From positions 1 through 33,058 of the forward strand of contig JAFLBZ010000045.1 in assembly GCA_017303715.1 (NCBI GenBank): a stretch of DNA of 33,058 nucleotides, in the 5' to 3' direction. This document shows positions 16,163 through 24,607 of the stretch, piece after piece. Each line of letters starts with the position of its first letter. Within the stretch, counting starts at the first letter, position 1. A model generated the notes under the pieces. The model saw only the letters and a program-made list of their open reading frames with translations, was not told the DNA's origin and did not search any database. The position numbers and the translations under genes are program-made. Source of the DNA: Rhodothermia bacterium. Lineage in GTDB: Bacteria > Bacteroidota > Rhodothermia > Rhodothermales > UBA2364.

Positions 16163-16612
16163 TTACCCCAAATCTCCCCATCCAGCAATACTGTTTGCAT
16201 ACAACAATTTTTTGTTTTTGAACAGACTAAAGCCACTTTTGGTGCTCTTAAGGGTATAACCTCCACCGCGCCATTCTGCGTTATTTTTGTTCTTTTTGAC
16301 ACGATTCAGCACAATACCTTTAGCAACAGCGGGAACAAAGACCTCAATTTTGGCATCACTTCCCGCCTTTTTGACCAAATAGGCAACCGTTGTCTTGTCT
16401 AAAGAGGTTGCTTTGGGATCTAAAGCAATACTGTTTTCAAAAATGCGGATACAAGAGTTTTTTAAAACTGACCAAGTGTATCCAGCAGAACCGATACACC
16501 CATGAGCATCGCGATCACCACCAACCACTTCAGGCTTGTCTTGGGCAAACGTTTTTGGACTAAGGATCAGGAGTAGCACAAAGCTTACGCCAACGAAAAT
16601 GTTTTTTTTCAT
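16163..16612 (-). CDS. Small secreted protein with DRDAHGC...SAGYTW motif
   Basis: The protein has 149 residues. A clear Sec signal peptide (MKKN, a hydrophobic core, then TFAQ before DKP) predicts export and a mature protein of about 125 residues. Near its N-terminus is GGDRDAHGCIGSAGYTWS followed by NSCIRIFE; its two Cys, about 15 residues apart, could form a disulfide. I have the impression that this block recurs in exported bacterial proteins but cannot name the family. The remainder is a beta-rich domain with VFVPAVAKGIVLNR and WRGGGYTLKS. It appears monocistronic, with its own promoter-like boxes (16641-16673). It lies downstream of upp but separated from it by a candidate terminator. 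Confidence 0.75.
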   Translation of the reverse strand: MKKNIFVGVSFVLLLILSPKTFAQDKPEVVGGDRDAHGCIGSAGYTWSVLKNSCIRIFENSIALDPKATSLDKTTVAYLVKKAGSDAKIEVFVPAVAKGIVLNRVKKNKNNAEWRGGGYTLKSTKSGFSLFKNKKLLYANSIAGWGDLG

Positions 16613-16640
16613 GAGTCAATCAAATATTTATGAATGAAGA

Positions 16641-16673
16641 TAAATGTACCGCCAGAAATCTGACTTGACCAAA
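16641..16673 (-). promoter_or_regulatory. Candidate Bacteroidota-type promoter
   Basis: On the minus strand, TTTG (complement of 16670-16673) is followed after 21 bases by TACATTTA (complement of 16641-16648). This approximates the TTTG/TAnnTTTG pair of Bacteroidota sigma factors, with the final G replaced by A. It lies 28 bases before the ATG of the small secreted protein. Confidence 0.4.
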
Positions 16674-16682
16674 AATACACAT

Positions 16683-16709
16683 CAAACAACCTTGATACAA
16701 GGTGTTGTA
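16683..16709 (-). terminator. Candidate terminator of the upp-ended operon
   Basis: Just after the upp stop the minus-strand transcript can fold ACCTTG-TAT-CAAGGT, extended by CAAC/GTTG across one bulge. T-rich sequence follows, but the main T-run comes about 12 bases later, so intrinsic termination is only moderately supported. Confidence 0.4.
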
Positions 16710-16713
16710 GTGT

Positions 16714-17331
16714 TTATGTGCCAAAGATGCGATCGCCGGCATCGCCCAAGCCAGGTAAAATGTACTTCTGACCATTTAATTCACGATCTAATGTAGCCAC
16801 AAAGATTTCAACATCGGGATAGGTCTCTTCGACAGCTTTGACCCCTTCCGGTGCTGCAACCAAACAAACCAGGTGAACTTTTTTGGCTCCTTTTTCCTTG
16901 AGCATATGGATGGCCCAGATGGCACTTCCACCAGTCGCCAGCATTGGATCAACAATAAATACATCGGCCTGCGGCAAATGATCTGGCAGATTTAAGTAAT
17001 ATTCCACTGGATGATGAGTCACTTCATCTCTATAAACCCCCACATGCCCGATCCTCGCCTCTGGCACAAAGCGGATAAAACCATCCACCATACCTAAACC
17101 TGCTCTTAGAATCGGAACCAAAATAATTTCTTGTGCAAATCGGTATCCTATGGTGGTTTCCAAGGGCGTTTCGACCAAATGCTCAGCAAGAGAAACCTTT
17201 CGCAAAGCCTCATACGCAAGGATTGCGGTTGCATCCGTTAACACTTTTCTGAAAGTACCATGCGGTGTTTTTTTGTCGCGCAGTATAGTGAGATCGCGTT
17301 TAAGTACTGGATGATCAACAACTTTCAACAT
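16714..17331 (-). CDS. upp: Uracil phosphoribosyltransferase
   Basis: The enzyme has 205 residues and converts uracil and PRPP to UMP (pyrimidine salvage) in the cytoplasm. The PRPP-binding loop is VDPMLATGGSA (127-137). The C-terminal uracil-binding segment PGLGDAGDRIFGT (193-205) is the family signature. ILRAGLGM (74-81) and YRDE (100-103) are also typical. Length is normal for the family. It is the last gene of the minus-strand run, 18 bases after the sulfurtransferase stop, and is probably co-transcribed with it. No functional link to its sulfur or glycan neighbours is evident. Confidence 0.95.
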   Translation of the reverse strand: MLKVVDHPVLKRDLTILRDKKTPHGTFRKVLTDATAILAYEALRKVSLAEHLVETPLETTIGYRFAQEIILVPILRAGLGMVDGFIRFVPEARIGHVGVYRDEVTHHPVEYYLNLPDHLPQADVFIVDPMLATGGSAIWAIHMLKEKGAKKVHLVCLVAAPEGVKAVEETYPDVEIFVATLDRELNGQKYILPGLGDAGDRIFGT

Positions 17332-17349
17332 ATTATTAATGATTATTTT

Positions 17350-18195
17350 TTATGGATTTGGGCCTACCTTTATTGGCCTGTTTACATCCGTTACCCATTC
17401 ACTCCACGAGCCCGGATAGACTTTGGGCATGGGCAAGCCCGCATGAACAAACGAAAGGGCTAAATGTGCTGCCGTTACCCCAGAACCACAATAACAAACT
17501 GGATTTTCGTATTGTAATAATTCTTGCCTTAAAAAGGCTACTGATTTAAAGTTTTTTATCACTGTGTTCGGTTCTAGCGCAAAACTTTCAATAAATGGGC
17601 GTGATAAAGCACCCGGAATATGGCCTGCAACGGGGTCTATGACTTCATTTTCGCCACAATAACGGTCAAAAGTGCGTGCATCCAAGAGTCTATGAGTTTG
17701 TGAAGCCTGAAAAACCTCCTGAACATCGGCAACCAATTCGGGACGCAAATAAGGCGTAAATAAGCGTTTAGGGCGATGTTCAACAACATCCGAAATGGGG
17801 TATTCCTTAGCTATCCAAGCTGGCCATCCTCCTTCTAAAACAGCTACTTTTTTATGCCCCAACCATTGTAAAAGCCACCATAGCCGAGCAGCAAAAGCCC
17901 CACCAAAACCATCATACGCAACAACCTGAACGTTTTCGTCCACACCCCATTCACCTAATTTCTGGGCAAGCAAGTTAGGGTCTGGCAATGGGTGACGTCC
18001 AGTCTTTCCTCGTAGAATTAGTCCCGATAAATCCGTTTCTAAGTCGGCAAATTGTGCGCCTAAAATATGAGCGTCTATGAACTGGGCACGCCCTTCACTT
18101 ATGTTCATCAAATTATGGCGATCATCGAGAATCACCCAATTGGGGTCACCTAAATGTTGATACAGGGCTTCAGGGGTGATTAGCGTTTGGAACAT
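17350..18195 (-). CDS. Sulfurtransferase, 3-mercaptopyruvate type (two rhodanese domains)
   Basis: The protein has 281 residues with two rhodanese domains. The N-terminal one (about 1-135) is catalytically inactive, with no Cys in its loop. The C-terminal one (about 150-281) has active-site Cys236 in CYCGSGVTAAH. The CGSGVT loop is that of 3-mercaptopyruvate sulfurtransferases (SseA/MST) rather than the CRKGVT of thiosulfate rhodaneses. It transfers sulfane sulfur to cyanide or thiols. Its start lies within the 3' end of the GH1 gene (16-base overlap, 18180-18195), so the two are transcribed together. Physiological substrate and role are not fixed by context. Confidence 0.9.
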   Translation of the reverse strand: MFQTLITPEALYQHLGDPNWVILDDRHNLMNISEGRAQFIDAHILGAQFADLETDLSGLILRGKTGRHPLPDPNLLAQKLGEWGVDENVQVVAYDGFGGAFAARLWWLLQWLGHKKVAVLEGGWPAWIAKEYPISDVVEHRPKRLFTPYLRPELVADVQEVFQASQTHRLLDARTFDRYCGENEVIDPVAGHIPGALSRPFIESFALEPNTVIKNFKSVAFLRQELLQYENPVCYCGSGVTAAHLALSFVHAGLPMPKVYPGSWSEWVTDVNRPIKVGPNP

Positions 18196-19544
18196 TTTTT
18201 ATTTTCAATAACGGTTTTATACAGCCGCCCACCTTCGGTCAAACGGCGTTCTTGTGTCTGATAATTCACCCGATATAGGCCAAAACGCGGCCCAAAACCA
18301 TGCGCCCACTCAAAATTATCCATCAGCGACCAATGAAGATAGCCTTTAACATCGGCCCCATCCCTTATAGCTTCTTGAAGCGCATATAAAGACTCCGTAA
18401 GAAAAGTAACCCTCCGTAGGTCTGGCGTTTCCGCATCACAAATCCCATTTTCTGTCACCCATATAGGCAAATTTAGTTCGCTCACCATCATCAGCGCATC
18501 ATAAAAAGACTGCGCCCACAGTTCCCAACCCATGTCATTTACCGGAAATCGCGGATCGGTGTGCAAAGAAAATGGGGGTTGTTTCATGGGGTTAAACTTG
18601 ATCAAGCTTCGCGTATAATGATTTAATCCTATAAAATCCAGTGTTTTAGCCAATTCAGGAACATGCGATTTCCGGTCGAACTGTCCGGGCATGGAAAGAT
18701 GGAAAACACCGGTCTGAAGCGACTCCAAAATCGCCGTATTGTAGAGGCGGTTCATCATTTTCGACAAATAACGATCGGCAGGATTCCATTTGGATTTCGG
18801 ATCGAAGAGCAAGACATTTTTCGCGATACTCACTTGGCACGGGATGCCATCCCCGTCTGCGTCTAATTTGTCCAACTCGTGAATCAAATGGTAGGCGCGT
18901 GCGTGGGCGAGTAAGACATTCTCCATGACCTCGGCCATAATTGCCGGATCAGTTTTGCCTGGCGGAAATTCTCCCAGCATCCAACCCATTACAGAAAAGA
19001 CCTCCGGCTCATTGACCGTAATCCAGAAATCAACCAAATCTGACAAAACAGGGACAACAAATCGGACAAATCTCTCGAAATAGGCAATGTTCTCCTTTTT
19101 CTCAAACCCACCTTTATTTGAAAACCAAATAGGCTCGGAAAAATGGTGGAGCGTAATCATGGGTTTCAGCCCAGCATCGCGCAGGTTTTTACACCATTCA
19201 CGGTAATGCAGGATCGCACTTTCATCAAAATGCTCTTCTTGCGGTTCTATCCTGCTCCATTCCAACGAAAAGCGGTAAACATCAAGACCCATTTCTTGCA
19301 TCAGCAACAAATCAGATGGAAACCGATTCCAATGGTCGGCAGCCATTCCGCATGACTCCCCCGTTCGGATGCCCGGAGTGCCGTCTGGCCGGACAAATTG
19401 CTCGAATGAAGTCCAGTTGTTGTTGGAATTGCCCCCTTCTATTTGGTGTGCCGCCGATGCAGCACCAAAAGCAAATTCAGCCGGAAACGTAAGAGATGCC
19501 GGATTTGCTTGTTTAAAGTCCAAAATTCTTCTACGCTTGATCAA
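18180..19544 (-). CDS. Glycoside hydrolase family 1 (beta-glucosidase-like)
   Basis: The enzyme has 454 residues covering a whole GH1 TIM barrel. The acid/base is Glu179 in TVNEPE and the nucleophile is Glu365 in VTENG. FAFGAASAAHQIEG near the N-terminus and WSLMDNFEWAHGF near the C-terminus are standard GH1 signatures (substrate-binding Gln, Trp and Glu). There is no signal peptide, so it is probably cytoplasmic and cleaves beta-glucosides, beta-galactosides or related oligosaccharides; the exact sugar cannot be read. The start appears to be TTG (19542-19544). The open frame extends about ten codons further upstream to a stop but contains no ATG or GTG there, apart from a GTT-AAC run. It overlaps the sulfurtransferase at its 3' end. 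Confidence 0.92.
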   Translation of the reverse strand: MIKRRRILDFKQANPASLTFPAEFAFGAASAAHQIEGGNSNNNWTSFEQFVRPDGTPGIRTGESCGMAADHWNRFPSDLLLMQEMGLDVYRFSLEWSRIEPQEEHFDESAILHYREWCKNLRDAGLKPMITLHHFSEPIWFSNKGGFEKKENIAYFERFVRFVVPVLSDLVDFWITVNEPEVFSVMGWMLGEFPPGKTDPAIMAEVMENVLLAHARAYHLIHELDKLDADGDGIPCQVSIAKNVLLFDPKSKWNPADRYLSKMMNRLYNTAILESLQTGVFHLSMPGQFDRKSHVPELAKTLDFIGLNHYTRSLIKFNPMKQPPFSLHTDPRFPVNDMGWELWAQSFYDALMMVSELNLPIWVTENGICDAETPDLRRVTFLTESLYALQEAIRDGADVKGYLHWSLMDNFEWAHGFGPRFGLYRVNYQTQERRLTEGGRLYKTVIENKKCSKR

Positions 19545-19577
19545 AGTATTGTATTTTAGAAGCTTATGGTTAACGTT

Positions 19578-20720
19578 TTATTGTGTCGAATGTAGGATTT
19601 CAGAAATGATGCGGTTAATATCCTTGGTTTCTAATTCATAGAACAAAGGCAATCGGATCAAACATTCCGTATAAAAATCTGCATTTGGCAAAGCCCGCCC
19701 ATCATGTTTTGAGGCATAAAACGGGCTTTTATGCAATGAAAGATAATGAAAAACGGCGTGGAATCCTGCTTGGTTTAAAGCACCGATGATACGCTGCCGT
19801 AGATCGCCATCTTTTGCAACAAGGTAGAACATGTGCGCATTATTGGTAGCATAGGTGGGTATTACCGGTAGCTTAACCCCATTTTCCGGCAAGAAATTCA
19901 AGCCATGGTAATAGTGCTGCCACAATGAGGTCCGCTTTTGTTGTATGGCCTCCATTTGTTCTAACTGCGCAAACAAAAAAGCTGCCACAATCTCAGAGGG
20001 CAAAAATGAAGACCCAACGTCAATCCAGCCATATTTGTCGGTTTCCCCCCTAAAAAATGCAGCGCGATTGGTTCCTTTTTCCCAGATAATTTCGGCACGG
20101 GCAATAAATTGCGGATCGTTCACCACCAACATTCCACCTTCTCCAGAGATGATATTCTTGGTTTCGTGGAAAGAAAATGCGGCCATATGCCCGATACCAC
20201 CTAAGGCCATTTTTTGTCCGTCAGAAAACGTATAAAAACTATCTATGGCTTGCGCCGCGTCTTCGACAACAAAAATCCCCTTTCGGTTTGCAAGTGACAT
20301 AACCTTTTCCATATCACATGCCACACCTGCATAATGCACCACAACGATGGCCTTGGTTCTCTGTGTAACAAGGCTTTCCAAATGGTCTTCGTCTAGGCCC
20401 GGATGGTCGGGTCTAGAATCTGCAAAAACCAATTTAGCCCCTCGAAGTACAAAAGCATTCGCCGTTGAAACAAAGGTATATGAAGGCAAAATCACTTCAT
20501 CATCAGGCTGGATGTCCAACAATAGAGCGGCCATTTCCAGCGCATCCGTACACGAAGTGGTTAATAAACACTTTTTGAAGCCGTATTTCTCTTGAAAATA
20601 TTGATGACACTTTTGCGTATATTTCCCATTTCCACTGATTTTTCCGCTATGAACCGCATCGTAAATATAGTGCGTTTCTTTTCCCGTAAGAAAAGGTTTA
20701 TTAAATGGAATTTTATCCAT
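19578..20720 (-). CDS. wecE: dTDP-4-amino-4,6-dideoxygalactose transaminase
   Basis: The enzyme has 380 residues in the DegT/DnrJ/EryC1 sugar aminotransferase family. It is closely like enterobacterial WecE/RffA over its whole length: SCTDALEMAALLLDIQPDDE, PSYTFVSTANAF (79-90), VHYAGVACDM (128-137), VVEDAAQ (151-157), and the PLP-binding Lys188 in SFHETKN. It transfers an amino group from glutamate to dTDP-4-keto-6-deoxyglucose to give dTDP-4-amino-4,6-dideoxy-D-galactose. The WecD-like acetyltransferase two genes upstream would complete dTDP-Fuc4NAc. rmlA/rmlB, which make the keto sugar, are not in the window. The ATG at 20720 follows the DUF6508 gene by 22 bases and carries a GGAGGTG-like sequence just ahead. 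Confidence 0.92.
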   Translation of the reverse strand: MDKIPFNKPFLTGKETHYIYDAVHSGKISGNGKYTQKCHQYFQEKYGFKKCLLTTSCTDALEMAALLLDIQPDDEVILPSYTFVSTANAFVLRGAKLVFADSRPDHPGLDEDHLESLVTQRTKAIVVVHYAGVACDMEKVMSLANRKGIFVVEDAAQAIDSFYTFSDGQKMALGGIGHMAAFSFHETKNIISGEGGMLVVNDPQFIARAEIIWEKGTNRAAFFRGETDKYGWIDVGSSFLPSEIVAAFLFAQLEQMEAIQQKRTSLWQHYYHGLNFLPENGVKLPVIPTYATNNAHMFYLVAKDGDLRQRIIGALNQAGFHAVFHYLSLHKSPFYASKHDGRALPNADFYTECLIRLPLFYELETKDINRIISEILHSTQ

Positions 20721-20742
20721 TACACCTCCATTCTATTTAAAT

Positions 20743-21153
20743 TTACACAAGCTTTTTTTTAATTTCTAACAACAACTTCAACACCAATCCATTGTCTATT
20801 GAGCTTTGTAACAAGCCTCCATTAAAACGGTCTGCGCGTACCAAAAGAGTTATGAGTTTGCATAGGTCAGGAATTAATAATGAAGAAAAATCACTGTTTA
20901 TATTACGAATTAAATCTTTTCCTTGTTGCCAATTCACCCAGTCAAACACTATCATAATGGGTGTTTGGTGATGGACAACCTCCAAAAACTGTCGAAGTAT
21001 TTCCGATTCATAAAACCGAGAAACTGAAATCTGTCCTTCTTCTTCAATGGTGGATCTACTTTCAAGTATTTCGACAAAATCAAGTAGTGGATTCCATATT
21101 TCCTTTGAATAGGACGCCAAAATTTCAATGTAATTTTCTTGCAAATAAGCCAT
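20743..21153 (-). CDS. DUF6508-like protein
   Basis: The protein has 136 residues and no signal peptide or membrane segment. I recognise the DUF6508 pattern: an N-terminal amphipathic stretch, then IMIVFDWVNWQQGKDLI (about 66-82), LCKLITLLVRADRFNGGLL (about 97-115), and a final LVLKLLLEIKKKL helix. In family members the DW..W and RADRF..G blocks are the conserved core. Function is unknown; relatives are small stand-alone proteins in diverse bacteria. Here it sits between the acetyltransferase (33-base gap) and the aminotransferase (22-base gap) of a sugar-nucleotide module, either as a passenger or as a local accessory. Confidence 0.7.
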   Translation of the reverse strand: MAYLQENYIEILASYSKEIWNPLLDFVEILESRSTIEEEGQISVSRFYESEILRQFLEVVHHQTPIMIVFDWVNWQQGKDLIRNINSDFSSLLIPDLCKLITLLVRADRFNGGLLQSSIDNGLVLKLLLEIKKKLV

Positions 21154-21186
21154 ATTTACTTTAGTGTAATGAGGAAGTTTTCAAAC

Positions 21187-21870
21187 TTAATTTGTATCCC
21201 TACGTTTCTTCCAAAGATGCTGAATATACGTTGTTTTTTGGAGTTTATAGCCTTTTTTTTCGTAAAAAACACAAGCCCCCAGATTCATGGCTTGGGTCGG
21301 GATATGCAGCTCATTCGCGCCATTCTCAACGCAAAATTTTTCAACAGCACAGAGGAGTTCTGTTCCAATTCCTCGGTTTTGGTATTCTGGATGCGCTGCA
21401 ACCAGTCCAACTTGTCCCTTTCCTCCTAAAAGTTTTACCGTTACGAACCCAAGAATAGCGTCATATTGATAAAAAATAAATACTTGATCTGCCAAATGCC
21501 CAGCCACAGAGGCATCAACCCACCTGCGATAAAGCCGCCTGAAATCTTCTTCCTTAAAGTATGGGTCTAACCGAAAACGGCTAAATTTTCCAGATTCAAA
21601 TGCCAATCCATACAAATATTCAGCCTTCGAATTTGTCGTATCCAACGGTAAAACGGACGGAGAAGAGCACGGTGAAGCAAGACATTCCTTAACATAAAGC
21701 CGTTTCTCTTCATGGAATGTTACAACAAAATCCGACAAATGAATGGGTGCTAAAATATCACTTTTTACCACAATTAAATCATAAGTAGCAGGGTTTTCTA
21801 ACGCCTTACTGTCCCATTCTGCAATTTCAAATCCAAAAAATTTGCTATCCCAATCCAATCTTTTCATCAT
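21187..21870 (-). CDS. GNAT acetyltransferase, WecD-like (dTDP-fucosamine N-acetyltransferase)
   Basis: The protein has 227 residues in two parts. An N-terminal region (about 1-85) has the DWDSKFFGFEIAEW start typical of WecD-type enzymes. A GNAT domain (about 95-227) has the acetyl-CoA loop QNRGIGTELL (164-173) and the late motif NLGACVFYEKKGY (196-208). GKFSRFRLDP (94-103) is also shared with WecD. It is likely to N-acetylate the 4-amino group of dTDP-4-amino-4,6-dideoxygalactose, the product of the WecE-like enzyme nearby. The first ATG (21870) overlaps the glycosyltransferase stop as ATGA; an ATG one codon later is equally possible. The substrate is inferred from context. Confidence 0.82.
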   Translation of the reverse strand: MMKRLDWDSKFFGFEIAEWDSKALENPATYDLIVVKSDILAPIHLSDFVVTFHEEKRLYVKECLASPCSSPSVLPLDTTNSKAEYLYGLAFESGKFSRFRLDPYFKEEDFRRLYRRWVDASVAGHLADQVFIFYQYDAILGFVTVKLLGGKGQVGLVAAHPEYQNRGIGTELLCAVEKFCVENGANELHIPTQAMNLGACVFYEKKGYKLQKTTYIQHLWKKRRDTN

Positions 21871-22799
21871 AACGATTCATCAATAATAAAATTTGGACGA
21901 TTTTTGGTTTGATCGAATATTTTTCCCACATATATCCCTGTAATACCAATACTTGTAATGACGATTCCAGAAAAAAACCAAATAGAAACAATGATGGAAG
22001 CATATCCGATGACTTCAATTGCTCCAGTAAGTTTTTGGTACAAATTATAAAGTCCAATTATAAAGGAAAATAAAGAAATATAAAGTCCAAATTTAACCAT
22101 TAACTTTAATGGCTTATTGGAGAAAGAAATTATGGTATTAAATGCCAATTCCAATAGTTTACCAAATGAATAAGAAGAATGACCTTCCAAACGATCTCCG
22201 TGTATAACTTCGATAGTGGTTCTGTTAAATCCAACCCAATTAATAAAAAGCGGAAAAAACTTTATAACATCGGCAAGAGACAAGACCGATAAAACTACTT
22301 TATGGTGATAAATGCCAAAGTTCGCCACCTCATGATCGTATTTTGTTTCGGTAAAATAGCCATAAACCTTTGAAAAAAGGTAGGACGATATTTTCTTAAA
22401 AATGGTATCGGTTCTGTTTTTACGTTTGGCTTGTACCACCTCGAAGCCTTCCAACGCTTTTTGGTAAAGTCGAGGAATTTCGGAAGGCCGATCTTGCAAG
22501 TCGCAATCCATCACCACAACCCATTCGCCTTTTGCCACTGTTAGCCCCGCCATAATCGCCGGATGCTGGCCAAAATTCCGGCTTAATCGAATACAACGCA
22601 CGTTTTGCCGTTCCAATGCCAAGCCCGCCATCACCTCCCAACCCTTATCAGGGCTGCGGTCATCAACCAAAACAATCTCATACGAGACGTTCATAGAACG
22701 TAAAACGCCCTCCAATTCCTGTACCAAGTTGGCCACAATGTGTTCGGCCTTATAAACCGGACTTACAACAGAAATCTTTGGGCGGCTTGCTTCAAACAT
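21867..22799 (-). CDS. GT2 glycosyltransferase, GtrB/ArnC (polyprenyl-phosphate) type
   Basis: The protein has 310 residues. The N-terminal GT-A domain (about 8-225) has SVVSPVYKAE, LVDDRSPDKG (44-53) and the metal/nucleotide motif DCDLQD (98-103). Two C-terminal membrane helices (about 233-253 and 264-286) follow. This is the dolichol-phosphate-mannose-synthase-like layout of GtrB, ArnC and PglB-independent enzymes, which load a sugar from a nucleotide onto undecaprenyl phosphate at the cytoplasmic membrane. It heads the acetyltransferase and aminotransferase genes (ATGA overlap with the former), so the transferred sugar may be the 4-amino or 4-acetamido deoxysugar, although simple hexoses are usual for this family. 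The ATG at 22799 follows an AGGATA at moderate distance. Confidence 0.88.
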   Translation of the reverse strand: MFEASRPKISVVSPVYKAEHIVANLVQELEGVLRSMNVSYEIVLVDDRSPDKGWEVMAGLALERQNVRCIRLSRNFGQHPAIMAGLTVAKGEWVVVMDCDLQDRPSEIPRLYQKALEGFEVVQAKRKNRTDTIFKKISSYLFSKVYGYFTETKYDHEVANFGIYHHKVVLSVLSLADVIKFFPLFINWVGFNRTTIEVIHGDRLEGHSSYSFGKLLELAFNTIISFSNKPLKLMVKFGLYISLFSFIIGLYNLYQKLTGAIEVIGYASIIVSIWFFSGIVITSIGITGIYVGKIFDQTKNRPNFIIDESL

Positions 22800-22812
22800 C
22801 GGTCAAGGTATC

Positions 22813-23469
22813 CTAATCCCAGTCAATGGTCAGATGGGTTAGAATGGAAAGTTGTAAAATGTGATTCATTTGGTTTCGCTCCTTGCCCGGAACGAATTGG
22901 TTAATATACGACGCTTCTAACGATAGATTTTGCCCCAACTTCCGCCCAAAACCGAAATTGGCACGGTTTTGATCTGTGCGACCCTCCGACAATCGGTATT
23001 GATACTCATTGCCCAATCCCACATACCAATCGCCCTTGGGTGTGAGTGTGCGGGTTGCACGAACGGAATAACGGGTACGCAGTTGAAATACCCCATCAAT
23101 CCAGCGTTGTTCTAAACGTACACGGTGTGCGGCATCGGCATATTTCCACGGCGCACGCCTAATCCACTGCTGATAAACCCGATGCTCGTATCGGCGCTCA
23201 TCACCGCCCAAAATCGCAAAGGCATATCCCGTACTGGCCGTTCTGTTCGACTTGACCTGCCGGTTCAAAGCGACCCGATTCTTCCACTGTTGTAAGTCGC
23301 CTGTCAAGGATTTTAGCCGGACTTGGGAATCAAAATGCAAACCCCAAAGCGGACTCAAACGATAGTTGCCCACATACGTGTACCATCCGCTGCTACCTTG
23401 TACCGTTTCTTGTCCAAGTGCCTTTTTAAAAGAAAACAGACCAACACATACCAAAACAAGGAATCTCAT
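22813..23469 (-). CDS. DUF2490 outer-membrane beta-barrel protein
   Basis: The protein has 218 residues with a Sec signal peptide (about 1-20, ending ALGQ). The mature part consists of alternating amphipathic strands rich in aromatic and Arg residues (SGWYTYVGNYRL, RYEHRVYQQWIRRAPW, VRLEQRW, RTRYSVRATRTL, DWYVGLGNEYQYRL, NRANFGFGRKLG, LSLEASYINQF), ending in ILTHLTIDWD. This is the DUF2490 pattern, predicted to be an outer-membrane barrel of roughly 10-12 strands; its function is unknown. GGAG lies five bases before the ATG. It stands 13 bases before the glycosyltransferase gene, so it may lead that operon. Confidence 0.82.
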   Translation of the reverse strand: MRFLVLVCVGLFSFKKALGQETVQGSSGWYTYVGNYRLSPLWGLHFDSQVRLKSLTGDLQQWKNRVALNRQVKSNRTASTGYAFAILGGDERRYEHRVYQQWIRRAPWKYADAAHRVRLEQRWIDGVFQLRTRYSVRATRTLTPKGDWYVGLGNEYQYRLSEGRTDQNRANFGFGRKLGQNLSLEASYINQFVPGKERNQMNHILQLSILTHLTIDWD

Positions 23470-23474
23470 ACATT

Positions 23475-23503
23475 CTCCAATTTGAATTTGATAAAATTGG
23501 GAG
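23475..23503. other. Inverted repeat between M42 and DUF2490 genes
   Basis: CTCCAATTT (23475-23483) pairs with AAATTGGGAG (23494-23503), with one extra G, across a 10-nt loop. It lies between the aminopeptidase stop and the DUF2490 start and includes the latter's GGAG. It could be a terminator without a T-run, or a structure that masks the ribosome-binding site. Confidence 0.35.
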
Positions 23504-23542
23504 ACTATACGCCGCGATGTTAAAATGGTGCTGGTCGTTGCG

Positions 23543-24607
23543 TTAGATTTTGATTACAAATTGTTCCTCCTGCTGAACCGAAGCCACAAACCCCACCATC
23601 AATTGAATGATATTTTCGACATCGCGGGTATCTATCATCTCAATAGTTGAGTGCATATAGCGCATTGGCAAGGAGATTAAGGCACTCGGAATGCCCGTCT
23701 TCGCTACAAAAATATCGTCCGTATCCGTTCCTGTATATCGAGAAACAGCCTCATGTTGGAGTATTATTCCGCTGTTTTTAGCTACTTCCATCAATTTCTC
23801 CACAACCAATGGATGATTCGCCCCGCCATGCGAGAGTGTTGGCCCAGCGCCAAGTTTTATCTCGCCGTGTTCTAAGGCATTGATGCCCGGTGTATCGGTT
23901 GCATGACAAACATCCACCACCAACGCAACAGACGGATGAAGGCGATAGGCCGCCATTTTTGCACCATTCCCACCAATTTCTTCTTGTACCGCATTCAGGG
24001 CATAAACGGTTGCGAATGGTTTTCCGGCCTCTTTTAGCCTACGCATGGCTTCTGCGATAATGTACCCACCGATGCGGTTGTCTAAGGCGCGTCCAATCAT
24101 ACGGTTGGACGTAAGTTCTAATGGCCCATCTTCATAGACCCCCACTTGTCCAATCCGTAATCCACGTGACTCGGCTTCATCTTTGGAATCCGCCCCAATA
24201 TCCACCCATAAATCGTGTATTTTAGGCATCTTTTCGCCATCACGATCGCGAATATGTATGGCAGTATTCCCGATAACACCCACTACAACCCCCAAATCTC
24301 CCGTAAAGACCACCCGTTTTCCGCGCGCAATTGCATGATCAGTTCCGCCAACCCGTCGAACATACAACAACCCCGTTGAAGTGATGTGATGAATCATAAA
24401 CCCTATTTCATCTGCATGTGCTTCCAACATTACCGTCGGCGTCTTTGCATCACCATGAAGGGTTCCCCACGTATTGCCATAGGCATCATTGCTGACCTCA
24501 TCGGCAAACGTGCGCATATAATTTGCCCAAACCCGCTGTCCTGGGGCTTCAAATCCAGAAGGGCTTGCAGTTTGGAGTAATTCCCAAAGAAAATCTTTTG
24601 CGTACAT
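23543..24607 (-). CDS. M42 family metallo-aminopeptidase
   Basis: The enzyme has 354 residues from the ATG at 24607. Binuclear metal and catalytic residues are visible: H64 in EAHADEIGF, D176 in ALDNRIGG, E209/E210 in QEEIGGNGA, D232 in VVDVCHATD, and H319 in MRYMHS. This is the M42 (TET aminopeptidase / FrvX / deblocking aminopeptidase) family, usually a large cytoplasmic oligomer that trims short peptides. Some members were misnamed endoglucanases. A longer start at 24649 adds 14 residues and has a GAGG nearby. The shorter one is chosen because family members begin close to the PSGFE motif, here residues 16-20. It is transcribed divergently from the first RND gene. Confidence 0.9.
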   Translation of the reverse strand: MYAKDFLWELLQTASPSGFEAPGQRVWANYMRTFADEVSNDAYGNTWGTLHGDAKTPTVMLEAHADEIGFMIHHITSTGLLYVRRVGGTDHAIARGKRVVFTGDLGVVVGVIGNTAIHIRDRDGEKMPKIHDLWVDIGADSKDEAESRGLRIGQVGVYEDGPLELTSNRMIGRALDNRIGGYIIAEAMRRLKEAGKPFATVYALNAVQEEIGGNGAKMAAYRLHPSVALVVDVCHATDTPGINALEHGEIKLGAGPTLSHGGANHPLVVEKLMEVAKNSGIILQHEAVSRYTGTDTDDIFVAKTGIPSALISLPMRYMHSTIEMIDTRDVENIIQLMVGFVASVQQEEQFVIKI

